From the NCBI RefSeq assembly GCF_027214045.1, contig NZ_JAPWHE010000004.1, positions 182,770-246,769 of the forward strand: a stretch of DNA of 64,000 nt. Reading direction: 5' to 3'. Positions 47,347-55,945 of the stretch are shown piece after piece; within the stretch, counting starts at the first letter, position 1, and each line of letters begins with the position of its first letter. The translations under genes and the position numbers were made by a program. The DNA is from Castellaniella denitrificans. GTDB lineage: Bacteria > Pseudomonadota > Gammaproteobacteria > Burkholderiales > Burkholderiaceae_B. Below the pieces are notes generated by a model. The model saw nothing but the letters and a program-made list of their open reading frames with translations. It did not search any database and had not been told where the DNA came from.

Positions 47347-48453
47347 ATGAAGATCCTCTACACCAACTTCCACCCTCGTAACGGCGGCGGCCACGCCACC
47401 TATGTCGTCAATCTGGCGCGCTCCTTCCAAGGGGAGCACCAGGTGACCGTGGCGACGCCCGGCACCAGCCGCCTGTTCGAGCAGGCCGGCCGGATTCCGG
47501 GGGTACGCTGCATGGATGTGTCCTTCAGCACGCGCCCGGGGCCGATGCTGGCCGAGGTTGCCCGCCTGCGACGCCTGTTGCGCGAGGGCGGCTTCGACCT
47601 GGTCCATGTGAACGGATCGGCCGACCATCGTCAGGCGATGCTGGCCCGTATCGGTCTGCGCCGCCCGCCGCGTATCGTCTGGACCAAGCACAACACCATG
47701 CCGGTGCGGGGCATCGGCCACTGGCTGAGGGCGCGCTTCGGCACGGACGGGACCATTGGCGTCAGCGAGTTCGTGACGCGGATGCTGCGCAAGACAGCCT
47801 ATCGGCGCTTGCCCATGCGCGCCATCCATCATGGTGTTGATACCGAGCGTTTTCATCCAAGCTCGCCCGCCGAGGTCTCCGAGGCGCGGCGGTCTCTCTT
47901 GGGAGATCTGCCTGAGGATGTATTGGTATTGGCAAGCGTGGGCGGAACGGACCGGGACAAGGGCTGGCTGGTGCTGGCTCAGGCATTGGCCCGTCTGCCC
48001 GACGGCATGAAGCAACGGATTCGCGTGGTGGTTGCGGGTGACCCGCCACGTGGCGCGTTGCGACGGGATTTCGAGGCGTTGGGCGTTGATTCGGCTGTCT
48101 TTTTTCCGGGACTGGTGGGGCGTCCGGAGCGAGTGCTGGCGGCGGCCGATTCCGGGTTCGTCCTCTCATTCCACGAGGCATGTTCCTTCGCGGCCTGTGA
48201 GTCGCTGTCCATGGGATTGCCGACTTTAGTGTCGGATGCGGGCGGTCTGCCGGAGGTTGTGCGCCATGGGATTGACGGCTGGATCGTCCCGGCCGGGGAC
48301 GTGGACGCGACCGAGGCCTGGCTGATGGATCGCCTGGCGCATCCTGTTCCTTCCGGCATGCCCGCCGCCGCCCGTGCCCGGGCGCAGGAATGCTTTTCCA
48401 TGCCGGTTTTCGCGGAACGGACCCTGGCGTTCTATCGGCAGGTCTGCGCGTGA
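47347..48453 (+). CDS. Glycosyltransferase family 4, LPS core
   Basis: 368 aa. The N-terminus ILYTNFHPRNGGGHATYVVNLAR contains the glycine-rich nucleotide-sugar loop, and the C-terminal E-x7-E motif is complete (EACSFAACES), followed by GLPTLVSDAGGLPEVV. It starts 5 bases after the previous stop. The stretch from about 47820 to 48240 uses more A/T-ending codons (GTA, TTA, TTG, GAT) than its neighbours, which may mark recombination inside the gene. Confidence 0.87.
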   Translation: MKILYTNFHPRNGGGHATYVVNLARSFQGEHQVTVATPGTSRLFEQAGRIPGVRCMDVSFSTRPGPMLAEVARLRRLLREGGFDLVHVNGSADHRQAMLARIGLRRPPRIVWTKHNTMPVRGIGHWLRARFGTDGTIGVSEFVTRMLRKTAYRRLPMRAIHHGVDTERFHPSSPAEVSEARRSLLGDLPEDVLVLASVGGTDRDKGWLVLAQALARLPDGMKQRIRVVVAGDPPRGALRRDFEALGVDSAVFFPGLVGRPERVLAAADSGFVLSFHEACSFAACESLSMGLPTLVSDAGGLPEVVRHGIDGWIVPAGDVDATEAWLMDRLAHPVPSGMPAAARARAQECFSMPVFAERTLAFYRQVCA

Positions 48454-48468
48454 TGCCGGCCCGGCCGA

Positions 48469-48474
48469 TATAAT
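48469..48474 (+). promoter_or_regulatory. TATAAT six bases before the second deacetylase gene
   Basis: A perfect TATAAT consensus is separated by CCGCTC from the ATG at 48481, the spacing expected if transcription begins on the start codon. No Shine-Dalgarno precedes the ATG and no -35 stands out. It lies in a 27-base gap between two co-directional genes. Confidence 0.4.
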
Positions 48475-48480
48475 CCGCTC

Positions 48481-49224
48481 ATGATTCCCATCCTCATGTA
48501 CCACCAGATCGGGGAACCCGGCCCGCGCGGTACGCCCTACCGGGGTCTGACCGTGCATCCCCGGGATTTCCGGCGCCAGATGCTGTGGTTGCGGCGCCTG
48601 GGCTACCGGGGTCTGTCGATGTCCCGGCTTGGGCCCTATCTGCGGGGTGAAAAGCAGGGCAAGGTCGTCGGCATCACCTTCGACGATGGCTATGCCAACG
48701 TGCTCGAGCACGCGGTGCCGGTGCTCGAGGAATGCGGCTTCGAGGCCACCAACTACTTCGTCGTCCGCCAACTGGGCGGCAGCAACGTCTGGGACGCCAA
48801 CGAGGGCGTTCCCGCCGCGCCGCTCATGGACGCCGACGGAATGCGGGCCTGGGCGGCCGCCGGCCACGAGGTCGGTTCGCATACCTTGAATCATCCCGTC
48901 CTGCCGCGCATCTCGCCGGAACTGGCCGTCAATGAAATCCGCGATTCGCGCGACGCGCTTGAACAGATTGCGGGGGTCCCGGTGCGGGCCTTCTGTTATC
49001 CCTACGGCAAATTCACGCCCGCCTTGGCGGATATCGTGCGCGAGGCGGGCTATGACAGCGCCACCACCACCGCGCGCGGTCTGGCGCGGCTGGACGACGA
49101 TCCTTACGCATTGCCGCGTGTGGCCATCGCGCGCTCGACCCACCTGTTGCGTTTCCTGCAGAAATGCCTGACGCAACTCGAAGACCGGCGCCGCCGCAAG
49201 GCCGAGGCCGCCGCTCATGGCTGA
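48481..49224 (+). CDS. Polysaccharide deacetylase family protein (NodB domain)
   Basis: 247 aa. Complete NodB motifs: PILMYHQIG, GITFDDGYANV with the catalytic Asp, GSHTLNHPVLPR with the zinc-binding His pair, and the late FCYPYGKFTPAL. It is the second deacetylase of the cluster, with a more standard zinc motif than the first. It overlaps the next glycosyltransferase by 8 bases. A TATAAT 6 bases before ATG hints at a leaderless internal transcript. Confidence 0.88.
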   Translation: MIPILMYHQIGEPGPRGTPYRGLTVHPRDFRRQMLWLRRLGYRGLSMSRLGPYLRGEKQGKVVGITFDDGYANVLEHAVPVLEECGFEATNYFVVRQLGGSNVWDANEGVPAAPLMDADGMRAWAAAGHEVGSHTLNHPVLPRISPELAVNEIRDSRDALEQIAGVPVRAFCYPYGKFTPALADIVREAGYDSATTTARGLARLDDDPYALPRVAIARSTHLLRFLQKCLTQLEDRRRRKAEAAAHG

Positions 49225-50374
49225 GCCCTCACTGTCCATCGCTTTCGTCGTCGATCGTTTCGGCAACCGCTACGGCGGCGCCGAGGCCTACGGCGTGGCG
49301 TTGATGCGGGAACTGGCCGCCGCCGGACATCGGGTCACGGTCTTCGCCCGGGAATACGATCCCGCCTGCGATCTGCGGCTGCCGTTCCGGCCGATCGTCG
49401 TCGGCCGGCGCTGGCCCAGCTGGGTCCGGGTCTGGCTGTTCGCGCGGCGCGCGGCGCGCGCCACGCGGGATGGCTATGACATCGTCCATTCCCACATGAA
49501 CGGCTGGTGCGGTGACGTGGAAGTCGTGCACGTCACACCAGTGCGCTACCGCTGGCGGGTGCAGCCCCTTTCCGTCGCGAGGCGCTGGCTGTCCCGTTTC
49601 AGTCCGCGGGTGCGCACCTACCTGAGCCTGGAGGCCCGGCGTGTGGCGCCGCGCCCGGGCCATCGGGTCGTCGCGGTGTCGCAGTTGATCGCGCATCAGT
49701 TGGCGCAGGCCTATGGCCCGACCCTGATCGCGCCGGTGATCGCGCCGGGCGTGGCGCAGGCCGATCCCGTCACCGATGAACAGCGTCGCCAGACGAGGGA
49801 CCGGCTGGGGCTTCCGGCCGCCGGCACGTTATGCCTGCTGGTGGCGCGCAATCCGATGCGCAAGGGCCTGCCCACCGTGCTTCAGGCGCTTGCCGCACTG
49901 CCCGACGATGTGCTGTTGCTGGTCGTCGGCGCCAATGCCGCCTCGCGAGATTGCGTGGCCCGCGCACCCGAATCCGTGCGCGCGCGTGTGCACCTGGTGG
50001 CCGAGACCTCGCAGGTCGAACCCTATTACCAGGCGGCCGATCTGTATGTGCATCCCACCCTGAACGACAGTTTCGGCATGGCGCCCCTGGAGGCCATGTC
50101 CTTCGGTCTGCCCGTGATTCTCAGCCCCGCGCCCTGGTGCGGCTTTGCGCAGTATGTCCGGCCAGACGCCGAGGCCCTGGTGCTGAGCCATCCCGAACGG
50201 GCGGACGAACTCGCCCTGGCCATCGGGCGGTTGCGTTCGGACACCGCCCTGCGCGAACGGCTGCGGGCCGGTGCGCGGGACGTGCTGGCCCGCCATGCCT
50301 GGCCCGAAGTCGCACGCCGCTATCTGGAACTGTACGCGGAAATCTTGCGGGAACGTAGCGGCGTCGTGTCCTGA
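49217..50374 (+). CDS. Glycosyltransferase family 4, LPS core
   Basis: 385 aa. DRFGNRYGGAEAYGVALMREL is the N-terminal sugar-nucleotide loop, and the C-terminal motif reads LNDSFGMAPLEAMSFGLPVI. In the E-x7-E motif the first Glu is replaced by Asp (DSFGMAPLE), while the second is kept. Last gene of the plus-strand part of the LPS block; convergent with the YdcF gene 52 bases away. Confidence 0.87.
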   Translation: MAEPSLSIAFVVDRFGNRYGGAEAYGVALMRELAAAGHRVTVFAREYDPACDLRLPFRPIVVGRRWPSWVRVWLFARRAARATRDGYDIVHSHMNGWCGDVEVVHVTPVRYRWRVQPLSVARRWLSRFSPRVRTYLSLEARRVAPRPGHRVVAVSQLIAHQLAQAYGPTLIAPVIAPGVAQADPVTDEQRRQTRDRLGLPAAGTLCLLVARNPMRKGLPTVLQALAALPDDVLLLVVGANAASRDCVARAPESVRARVHLVAETSQVEPYYQAADLYVHPTLNDSFGMAPLEAMSFGLPVILSPAPWCGFAQYVRPDAEALVLSHPERADELALAIGRLRSDTALRERLRAGARDVLARHAWPEVARRYLELYAEILRERSGVVS

Positions 50375-50426
50375 GCACCGGGTTCCATCCGCGGGGGCAT
50401 GGGGTGACCGGCCCGACGGGCGGGTC

Positions 50427-51191
50427 TCAGGCCCAGCCGCGTGCCCAATAGACCAGCAGCCCCAGATATTCCTTGATGATCGACCGGCTGGCGTTCAGCG
50501 CGCGCAGATCCGGCAGCCAGAACGAAAAATCGGGATCGGCCGGAACCACGATCTGGGGCGGCGAGGGCGCCGCGATCGGATTCATGCCCTGGTTCTGGAA
50601 GCTGGCCATCGAACGGGGCATGTGCAGGGCGGACGTCACCAGCAGGAAGCGTTCAATGCCCCGGTCGCGCAGCAGCCGGGCCGTGAAGACCGCGTTCTCG
50701 CGCGTGGTGTCGCTCTGGTTTTCCTTCAGGATCGACGCGCTGGGAACGCCGTCGCGCTCCAGGGCCGAGGCCATCATGGCCGCCTCGCTCTGTCCGCCGT
50801 CCAGTGCGGCTCCCGAAACGACGACCAGGGGAGCGCGGCACGCCGCGTAGAGTTCGGCGGCCGTGTCGGTGCGCAGGATCGCCGTGTCGCGGTCGTAGGG
50901 CTCGAACCAGTTGCGCCTGCCGTTGGCGGAGTTGCCACCCAGGACCACGATCGCCTGGGCTGTCGGCATCAAGGCCGCCGGCCTGTAGGGGTAGCGTTGT
51001 TCCAGCAGACCGCCGGCCCACAGCGAGGACGTCGGCAGCGACCAGAACAGCACCCAGGCCAAAGCGCCGGCCGCCAGGATGCCTGCCGTCTTGCGCCAGC
51101 GCAGGATGAACAGGAGCAGGGCCAGCACCAGCAGGGTGACCGACAGGTTCAGGGGAATGAGCAGGTTTCCAAGAAAAGCGATGATCGTCAT
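50427..51191 (-). CDS. YdcF/SanA (DUF218) family membrane protein
   Basis: 254 aa with two N-terminal membrane segments (residues 1-50) and a DUF218 domain: AIVVLGGNSANGRR, LVVVSGAALDGGQSEAA, ENQSDTTRENAVFTARLLRDRG and LVTSALHMPRSMASF. Such proteins (YdcF, ElyC, SanA) take part in envelope and peptidoglycan-carrier homeostasis; the precise reaction is uncertain. It overlaps the stop of the heptosyltransferase-like gene (ATGA). Confidence 0.85.
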   Translation of the reverse strand: MTIIAFLGNLLIPLNLSVTLLVLALLLFILRWRKTAGILAAGALAWVLFWSLPTSSLWAGGLLEQRYPYRPAALMPTAQAIVVLGGNSANGRRNWFEPYDRDTAILRTDTAAELYAACRAPLVVVSGAALDGGQSEAAMMASALERDGVPSASILKENQSDTTRENAVFTARLLRDRGIERFLLVTSALHMPRSMASFQNQGMNPIAAPSPPQIVVPADPDFSFWLPDLRALNASRSIIKEYLGLLVYWARGWA

Positions 51192-52165
51192 GCGGCGGAA
51201 GGCGTGTCGAGGAGGTCCAGCGCGGTGGACAGGACATCGGGAGCGGCGGGCCAGGCGTCCATGCGGCCCATGCGGACGGCCCGGTTGGACCAGGGACCGG
51301 TGCGGGCGGGATCGGTGACGCCGAACAGGGTGATCTGCCGGGCGCCGGCGGCGGCGCCCAGGTGCGAGACCCCGGAATCGTTGCAGATCACCAGGGCCGC
51401 GCGGCGGGTCAGGGCGGCGAAGGCGCCCAGGCCCAGCGGTGGCAGCGGCAGAGCGGTGGGGGCATTGTCGAGCGCGGCCCGGCGTTCGGATGCGGGGGGG
51501 GACATGGCGACCGTCAGGCCGCGCGCCTGCAGGGAACGGGTCAGGCTGTCGAACCCTGGCCAGACCTTGACGCGGCCCCGGTGCAGCCCCGTCGCCGTCG
51601 GCGCGATCAGCACGAAGCCGCCATTGGCCAGCCCCGCCCCGGACAGCGCCCGGGCCGCCTCGTCCTCGTGGGCGGCGGCGGCCTGCCAGCGCAGTTCGTC
51701 GGCGGGTTGCGGCGGAGGTTCCGGCAGGCGCCATTGTGCCAGCGCGCGGCGGGTCAGATGGTACCAGGACTGCACCGCGTGCAGCGGTCCGGCCGGTTTG
51801 GCGCAGGGCCAGCGCAGGATCAGGCTGCGTCCGTCGTCCCGGTAGCCGGCGCAGGGAATGCCTGCGAAACGGAACACCAGGGCGCTGGACAGGGAATCGG
51901 GCAGCAGCAGGCCCAGGGGCCGCCCGAGCGGCGCTTGTCGCCGCGCGTTGCGCACTGCGGCCCGGTCCGCGCGCCAGGCGCCTTTCATGGGGACGAAGCC
52001 GGCCAGCGGGTAGGCGGCCAGCAGATCCCGCGCCCAGGGCCGGGCGCAGGCCACGACGGGCAGGCCGGTGGCCAGCAGGGCTTCCAGGCTGGGCAGGCTC
52101 ATGCAGACGTCGCCGACCCAGTTGGGCAGGCGGACGTACAGAGCGGGGCTGGGAGAGGGTGTCAA
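51188..52165 (-). CDS. Glycosyltransferase family 9 (heptosyltransferase-like)
   Basis: 325 aa. The family 9 layout of ADP-heptose:LPS heptosyltransferases is visible: YVRLPNWVGDVCMSLPSLEAL at the start, LIAPTATG in the middle, and VICNDSGVSHLGAAAGARQITLFG with the nucleotide-sugar loop. The start is TTG at 52165 with GGAG eight bases upstream; no ATG fits. Whether it adds heptose I, II or another sugar is not readable. Divergent from msbA. Confidence 0.87.
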   Translation of the reverse strand: MTPSPSPALYVRLPNWVGDVCMSLPSLEALLATGLPVVACARPWARDLLAAYPLAGFVPMKGAWRADRAAVRNARRQAPLGRPLGLLLPDSLSSALVFRFAGIPCAGYRDDGRSLILRWPCAKPAGPLHAVQSWYHLTRRALAQWRLPEPPPQPADELRWQAAAAHEDEAARALSGAGLANGGFVLIAPTATGLHRGRVKVWPGFDSLTRSLQARGLTVAMSPPASERRAALDNAPTALPLPPLGLGAFAALTRRAALVICNDSGVSHLGAAAGARQITLFGVTDPARTGPWSNRAVRMGRMDAWPAAPDVLSTALDLLDTPSAA

Positions 52166-52251
52166 CGCGGCGGCTCCGGCACCCGATGCGGTCCGAAGAC
52201 GCGAACGGGCTAAAATGCGTGGTTCCCAAAGTATATAAGAGAGTGTGCCGG

Positions 52252-54138
52252 GTGAAGACCACCACCGATCAACCCGTGGACAGCCGTCCCGTGCGGCTGG
52301 AGCTGTGGCGGCAGATCTACGCCCGCCTGGGCCGGGACTGGAAGGTCGGCCTGCTGGCCCTGGTGCTGCTCAGTATCGCCTCGGCGACGCAGCCCTTGCT
52401 GGCCGTCATCATGAAGCCCCTGCTCGACGAGGGCTTCACCGGCGCGCAGCCATCCTATATCTGGTCCATTCCCCTGGCCGTCGTCGGGCTGATGCTGCTG
52501 CGGGGTCTGTGCACCTTCGGGGGCACTTACCTGATGTCCTGGGTCGCCAACAACATGCTGCTGGCCTTGCGTCGCGACATGTTCGACCGCCTGCTCGGCA
52601 TGTCCGACGCGACTTTCCGCGCCCGGGACCATGGACGCCTGCTCAACCGCTTCACCATCGACGCCGGCAATGTCAGCGGCCTGTCCACCGAGGTCATTCG
52701 CGTGATCGTGCGCGAATCGCTGACGGTCGTGGCCCTGCTGGCGGTGCTGCTGTACATGTCCTGGCAATTGACGTTGATCGTGCTGGTGATGCTGCCGCTG
52801 TCCGTATTGACGGGGCGCTATTTTGTCCGCCGTTTGCGGCGCATCAACCGCGACACGATCAACATGAACGCGGAACTGACCCACGTGGTCACCGAAGGCA
52901 TCGCCGGCCAGCGGGTCGTCAAGCTGTTCGACGGCTATGCGCGCGAGCGCGAACGCTTCGCCTACGTCAATGCCCGCCTGCGCCGTTTCGCCATGCGCGC
53001 GGCCAGCGCGGATTCGGCCATGTCGCCGATCTCCCAGTTCTTCGTCGCCCTGTCCGTGGCCATCGTCGTCGCCGTGGCCTTGTACCAGGCCAACCACCAG
53101 GGACTGACGGTGGGCAGCTTCGCCGCCTTCATGGCGGCGCTGGGCCAGATCTTCGATCCCCTGAAACGGCTCACCAACATCGCCGGAGCGGCTCAGCGCA
53201 TGCTGATCTCCGCAGAAAGCGTCTTCGCCTTGATCGATGAGCCGGTCGAGCCGGACACGGGCACCCGGGAAATTCAGGGCCGTCTGCGCGGCGAGGTCGT
53301 CTTCGATGCGGTCACGCACCGGTTTCCCGATGCGGCCCGGGATACGCTGGACCAGGTGACCCTCACGGTCCGGGCGGGCCGGACCGTGGCGCTGGTGGGC
53401 CGCTCGGGCAGCGGCAAAACCACGCTGGTGAACATGCTGCCGCGCTTTGTCGAACCCACCGGCGGCCGGGTGACGATCGACGGCATCGATGTGCGCGAGT
53501 TGCGGCTCGACGCCTTGCGCTCGCAATTGTCGCTGGTCAGTCAGGACGTCGTTCTGTTCGACGGCACGATCGCCGAGAACGTTGCCTACGGCATGTTGGG
53601 CGAGGTGCCGGAAGACCGCATTCGCACGGCCCTGGAAGCCGCCAGCCTGCTGGAATTCGTCGACGGCCTGCCCGAAGGCATGCATACCCGGGTCGGCAGC
53701 AACGCCAGCGCGTTGTCCGGTGGCCAGCGCCAGCGCCTGGCCATTGCCCGGGCGCTCATCAAGAACGCCCCGATCCTGATCCTGGACGAGGCCACTTCCG
53801 CCCTGGACAACGAATCCGAGCGCCAGGTGCAGCTTTCCCTGGAACGCCTGATGGCGGGCCGCACGACGCTGGTGATCGCCCACCGTCTCAGCACCGTGCA
53901 GAAGGCCGATCTCATCGTCGTCCTGGACCAGGGCCGCATCGTTGAACAGGGCAGTCATGCCGAACTGCTGGCGGCCGACGGCCTGTATGCCGGCTTGTAT
54001 CGCCTGCAGTTCCGGGACGACGCCGAGTCGGCGCCGGATCCTTCCGCTTCGTCCACCCCTGTGGAATCCCCGCAACCCCAGGCGCCTCAGGCGCCCGGCC
54101 CCGCCGATGCCGGCGAGGCCCCCCGGAGACCGTCATGA
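52252..54138 (+). CDS. msbA: Lipid A export ATP-binding/permease MsbA
   Basis: 628 aa. MsbA flips lipid A-core from the inner to the outer face of the inner membrane. Six membrane segments in the first 320 residues are followed by an ATPase domain with Walker A GRSGSGKTTLV, signature LSGGQRQRLAIARAL and Walker B ILILDEATSALD. The start is GTG 52252 with AAGAGAG upstream; TAAAAT at 52211-52216 may be its -10. The last 37 or so residues are a Pro/Ser/Ala-rich tail not typical of MsbA. Neighbouring LPS-core genes fit its role. Confidence 0.93.
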   Translation: MKTTTDQPVDSRPVRLELWRQIYARLGRDWKVGLLALVLLSIASATQPLLAVIMKPLLDEGFTGAQPSYIWSIPLAVVGLMLLRGLCTFGGTYLMSWVANNMLLALRRDMFDRLLGMSDATFRARDHGRLLNRFTIDAGNVSGLSTEVIRVIVRESLTVVALLAVLLYMSWQLTLIVLVMLPLSVLTGRYFVRRLRRINRDTINMNAELTHVVTEGIAGQRVVKLFDGYARERERFAYVNARLRRFAMRAASADSAMSPISQFFVALSVAIVVAVALYQANHQGLTVGSFAAFMAALGQIFDPLKRLTNIAGAAQRMLISAESVFALIDEPVEPDTGTREIQGRLRGEVVFDAVTHRFPDAARDTLDQVTLTVRAGRTVALVGRSGSGKTTLVNMLPRFVEPTGGRVTIDGIDVRELRLDALRSQLSLVSQDVVLFDGTIAENVAYGMLGEVPEDRIRTALEAASLLEFVDGLPEGMHTRVGSNASALSGGQRQRLAIARALIKNAPILILDEATSALDNESERQVQLSLERLMAGRTTLVIAHRLSTVQKADLIVVLDQGRIVEQGSHAELLAADGLYAGLYRLQFRDDAESAPDPSASSTPVESPQPQAPQAPGPADAGEAPRRPS

Positions 54139-54569
54139 AAACCCTGTTTTCCCTGGCATTGCTGGCGGTGCTCGCCGCTTGCGCCGCTCCCGCCAGCCTG
54201 ACCGTCGATCAGCTGGAAACCGACCGCTATCAGGTCACCGAGCGCCGCCGCCTGCCGATCGATTTTCCCCAGGTGCAGCAGAACCTGTTCCGTCATGCGG
54301 CGGTCTGCCACGAAACCTACACCTTCGAGATGGTGCCCGGCGAATCGTCCTTCGGACGCGTCGTCTATCGTCCCGAGCCTGGCGCGGGCTGGGACCGCAG
54401 CGTCGTGCTGAGCCTGACGCTGCTCCATAACCGGACCATCAACGTCAAGGCCTACAGTTATCTCGCCGGACAGATGGACCGGGTCCACCGGATGCTCACC
54501 GCCATGATGAAGCCGGACGCCTGCGCCGCGGATACCAGTTGGGAAAACAAAATGGACGACGGCGGCTGA
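54135..54569 (+). CDS. Small putative lipoprotein, function unknown
   Basis: 144 aa. The N-terminus is a lipoprotein signal with the lipobox LAAC at about residues 13-16. The body has two further Cys (in AVCHETY and PDACAAD), which could form a disulfide in the periplasm. I do not recognise the family. It overlaps the msbA stop (ATGA), so it is translated with msbA and may work at the envelope near LPS export. Confidence 0.7.
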   Translation: MKTLFSLALLAVLAACAAPASLTVDQLETDRYQVTERRRLPIDFPQVQQNLFRHAAVCHETYTFEMVPGESSFGRVVYRPEPGAGWDRSVVLSLTLLHNRTINVKAYSYLAGQMDRVHRMLTAMMKPDACAADTSWENKMDDGG

Positions 54570-54599
54570 CATGCTGCGCCCGGCCCGGCCGGGGGCTTT

Positions 54600-55922
54600 T
54601 CAGCGCGCGCCCCGCGCCCTGAATTGTGCGCGGACGTCCTCCGGCACCAGCGCGCCGCCGGTGCTCCAGATCACTTGGGTGGCACCGGAAATCACGGGCG
54701 TCAGGTCATGGCGCTGCAGGTAGCGGCGTCCGCGCGGCGAGCCGAGCAGCCAGCGTGGACCCCGCAAACCGGCGGCGGCCGAGGGCTCGATGGAGATGCC
54801 TTCGGCCTGTTCCAGAACCAACGCGTCGCGGAACAGCGTGTCGTCGTCCACGGTGAAGACGCCCGCCAGCAGCCGGGACATGATCGGGGAAACCAGGGGC
54901 GAAGCCAGGCCGACGGCCAGGCCGTCGGCCTCGGTCCGGTTGTCCAGGCCGATGTCGTGCACCGGTACGGGGGCCTGGGTGCCCGAGGCCACCTGCACCA
55001 GCATGCAGGGCGAGGCGGTGGGCTCGGCGAAGAAGCAGTGCACGTGCGGGCCGAGCAGACGCTTCAGGCCGTAGGTGATGCCGCCGGGCGCCCCGCCGAC
55101 GCCGCAGGGCAGGTAGACGAACAAGGGGTGGGCGGCATCCACGGGGCGGCGAGCGGCCCGAAGCTGGTCCAGCAGTTCCCGGGCCGCAGCGGCATAGCCT
55201 AGAAACAGCGCCTCGGAGCGCTCGTCGTCGACGAAATGGATCAGGGGGTCTTGCCGGGCCGCCGCGCGACCCGAGGCGACAGCGGCGGCATAGTCGCCCG
55301 CGTGCTCGACGACAGTGATGCCGCGGCTGCGCAGGCGGTCTTTTTTCCACGCCTTGGCGTCCGAAGACATGTGGACGACCGCATGGAATCCCAGACCGGC
55401 CCCGATCAGACCGATGGCCAGGCCCAGGTTGCCGGTGCTGCCGACCGACAGCGTATGCCGGCCCAGGTGCTCGCGGACCGAAGGTTCGGCCAGACGCGCA
55501 CGGTCGCCGTCCTCATCCAGCAACCCGGCCTCCTGTGCGAGACGCTCGGCCAAGACCAGCGCTTCGTGAAACCCACCGCGCGCCTTGACCGAGCCCGCCA
55601 CGGGCAGAATGTCGTCCCGCTTGAGGAACCAGGCGCCCTCGGAGCCGGCGCCCGGTTCGCCCACCGACGAGAGCGCTTGCCGCAAGTGGGGGATGGGCGT
55701 CAGCGGCGATGACAGCCGTCCGTCGGTCGCCGCCAGTTCGGGGAACACGCGGGCCAGCAAGCCGGCGCAGCGTTCGAAGCGGGCCTGCGCCGCCGAGGGG
55801 TCGTAGGGCAGATCCCGGCCGTCATCCGTCGGGTCGTGCTCCGGAGAAAGCCAGAGCAGTGCCCGCTTCTCGCGCAGGCCCTGCAACGTTTCAGGCCCCA
55901 GGGCCTCTTGCGGATCCATCAT
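54600..55922 (-). CDS. D-serine ammonia-lyase family protein (DsdA-like)
   Basis: 440 aa, the length of E. coli DsdA, a PLP enzyme that turns D-serine into pyruvate and ammonia. The PLP Lys is in GSVKARGGFHEAL (about residue 117), the glycine loop in SVGSTGNLGLAIGL, and PCGVGGAPGGITYGL and STGGALVPE complete the pattern. Two ATGs in tandem (55922, 55919) follow GGGGGAAC. Symbol withheld because the cluster context (aldehyde dehydrogenase, DapA-like, TRAP) suggests a possible different hydroxy amino acid substrate. Confidence 0.88.
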   Translation of the reverse strand: MMDPQEALGPETLQGLREKRALLWLSPEHDPTDDGRDLPYDPSAAQARFERCAGLLARVFPELAATDGRLSSPLTPIPHLRQALSSVGEPGAGSEGAWFLKRDDILPVAGSVKARGGFHEALVLAERLAQEAGLLDEDGDRARLAEPSVREHLGRHTLSVGSTGNLGLAIGLIGAGLGFHAVVHMSSDAKAWKKDRLRSRGITVVEHAGDYAAAVASGRAAARQDPLIHFVDDERSEALFLGYAAAARELLDQLRAARRPVDAAHPLFVYLPCGVGGAPGGITYGLKRLLGPHVHCFFAEPTASPCMLVQVASGTQAPVPVHDIGLDNRTEADGLAVGLASPLVSPIMSRLLAGVFTVDDDTLFRDALVLEQAEGISIEPSAAAGLRGPRWLLGSPRGRRYLQRHDLTPVISGATQVIWSTGGALVPEDVRAQFRARGAR

Positions 55923-55945
55923 CGTTCCCCCGTTCTGTCGCGCGC

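Noticed and set aside
52252..52270. msbA starting at GTG 52243
   Set aside because: It lies directly on the AAGAGAG that serves as Shine-Dalgarno for 52252, leaving no room for ribosome binding.
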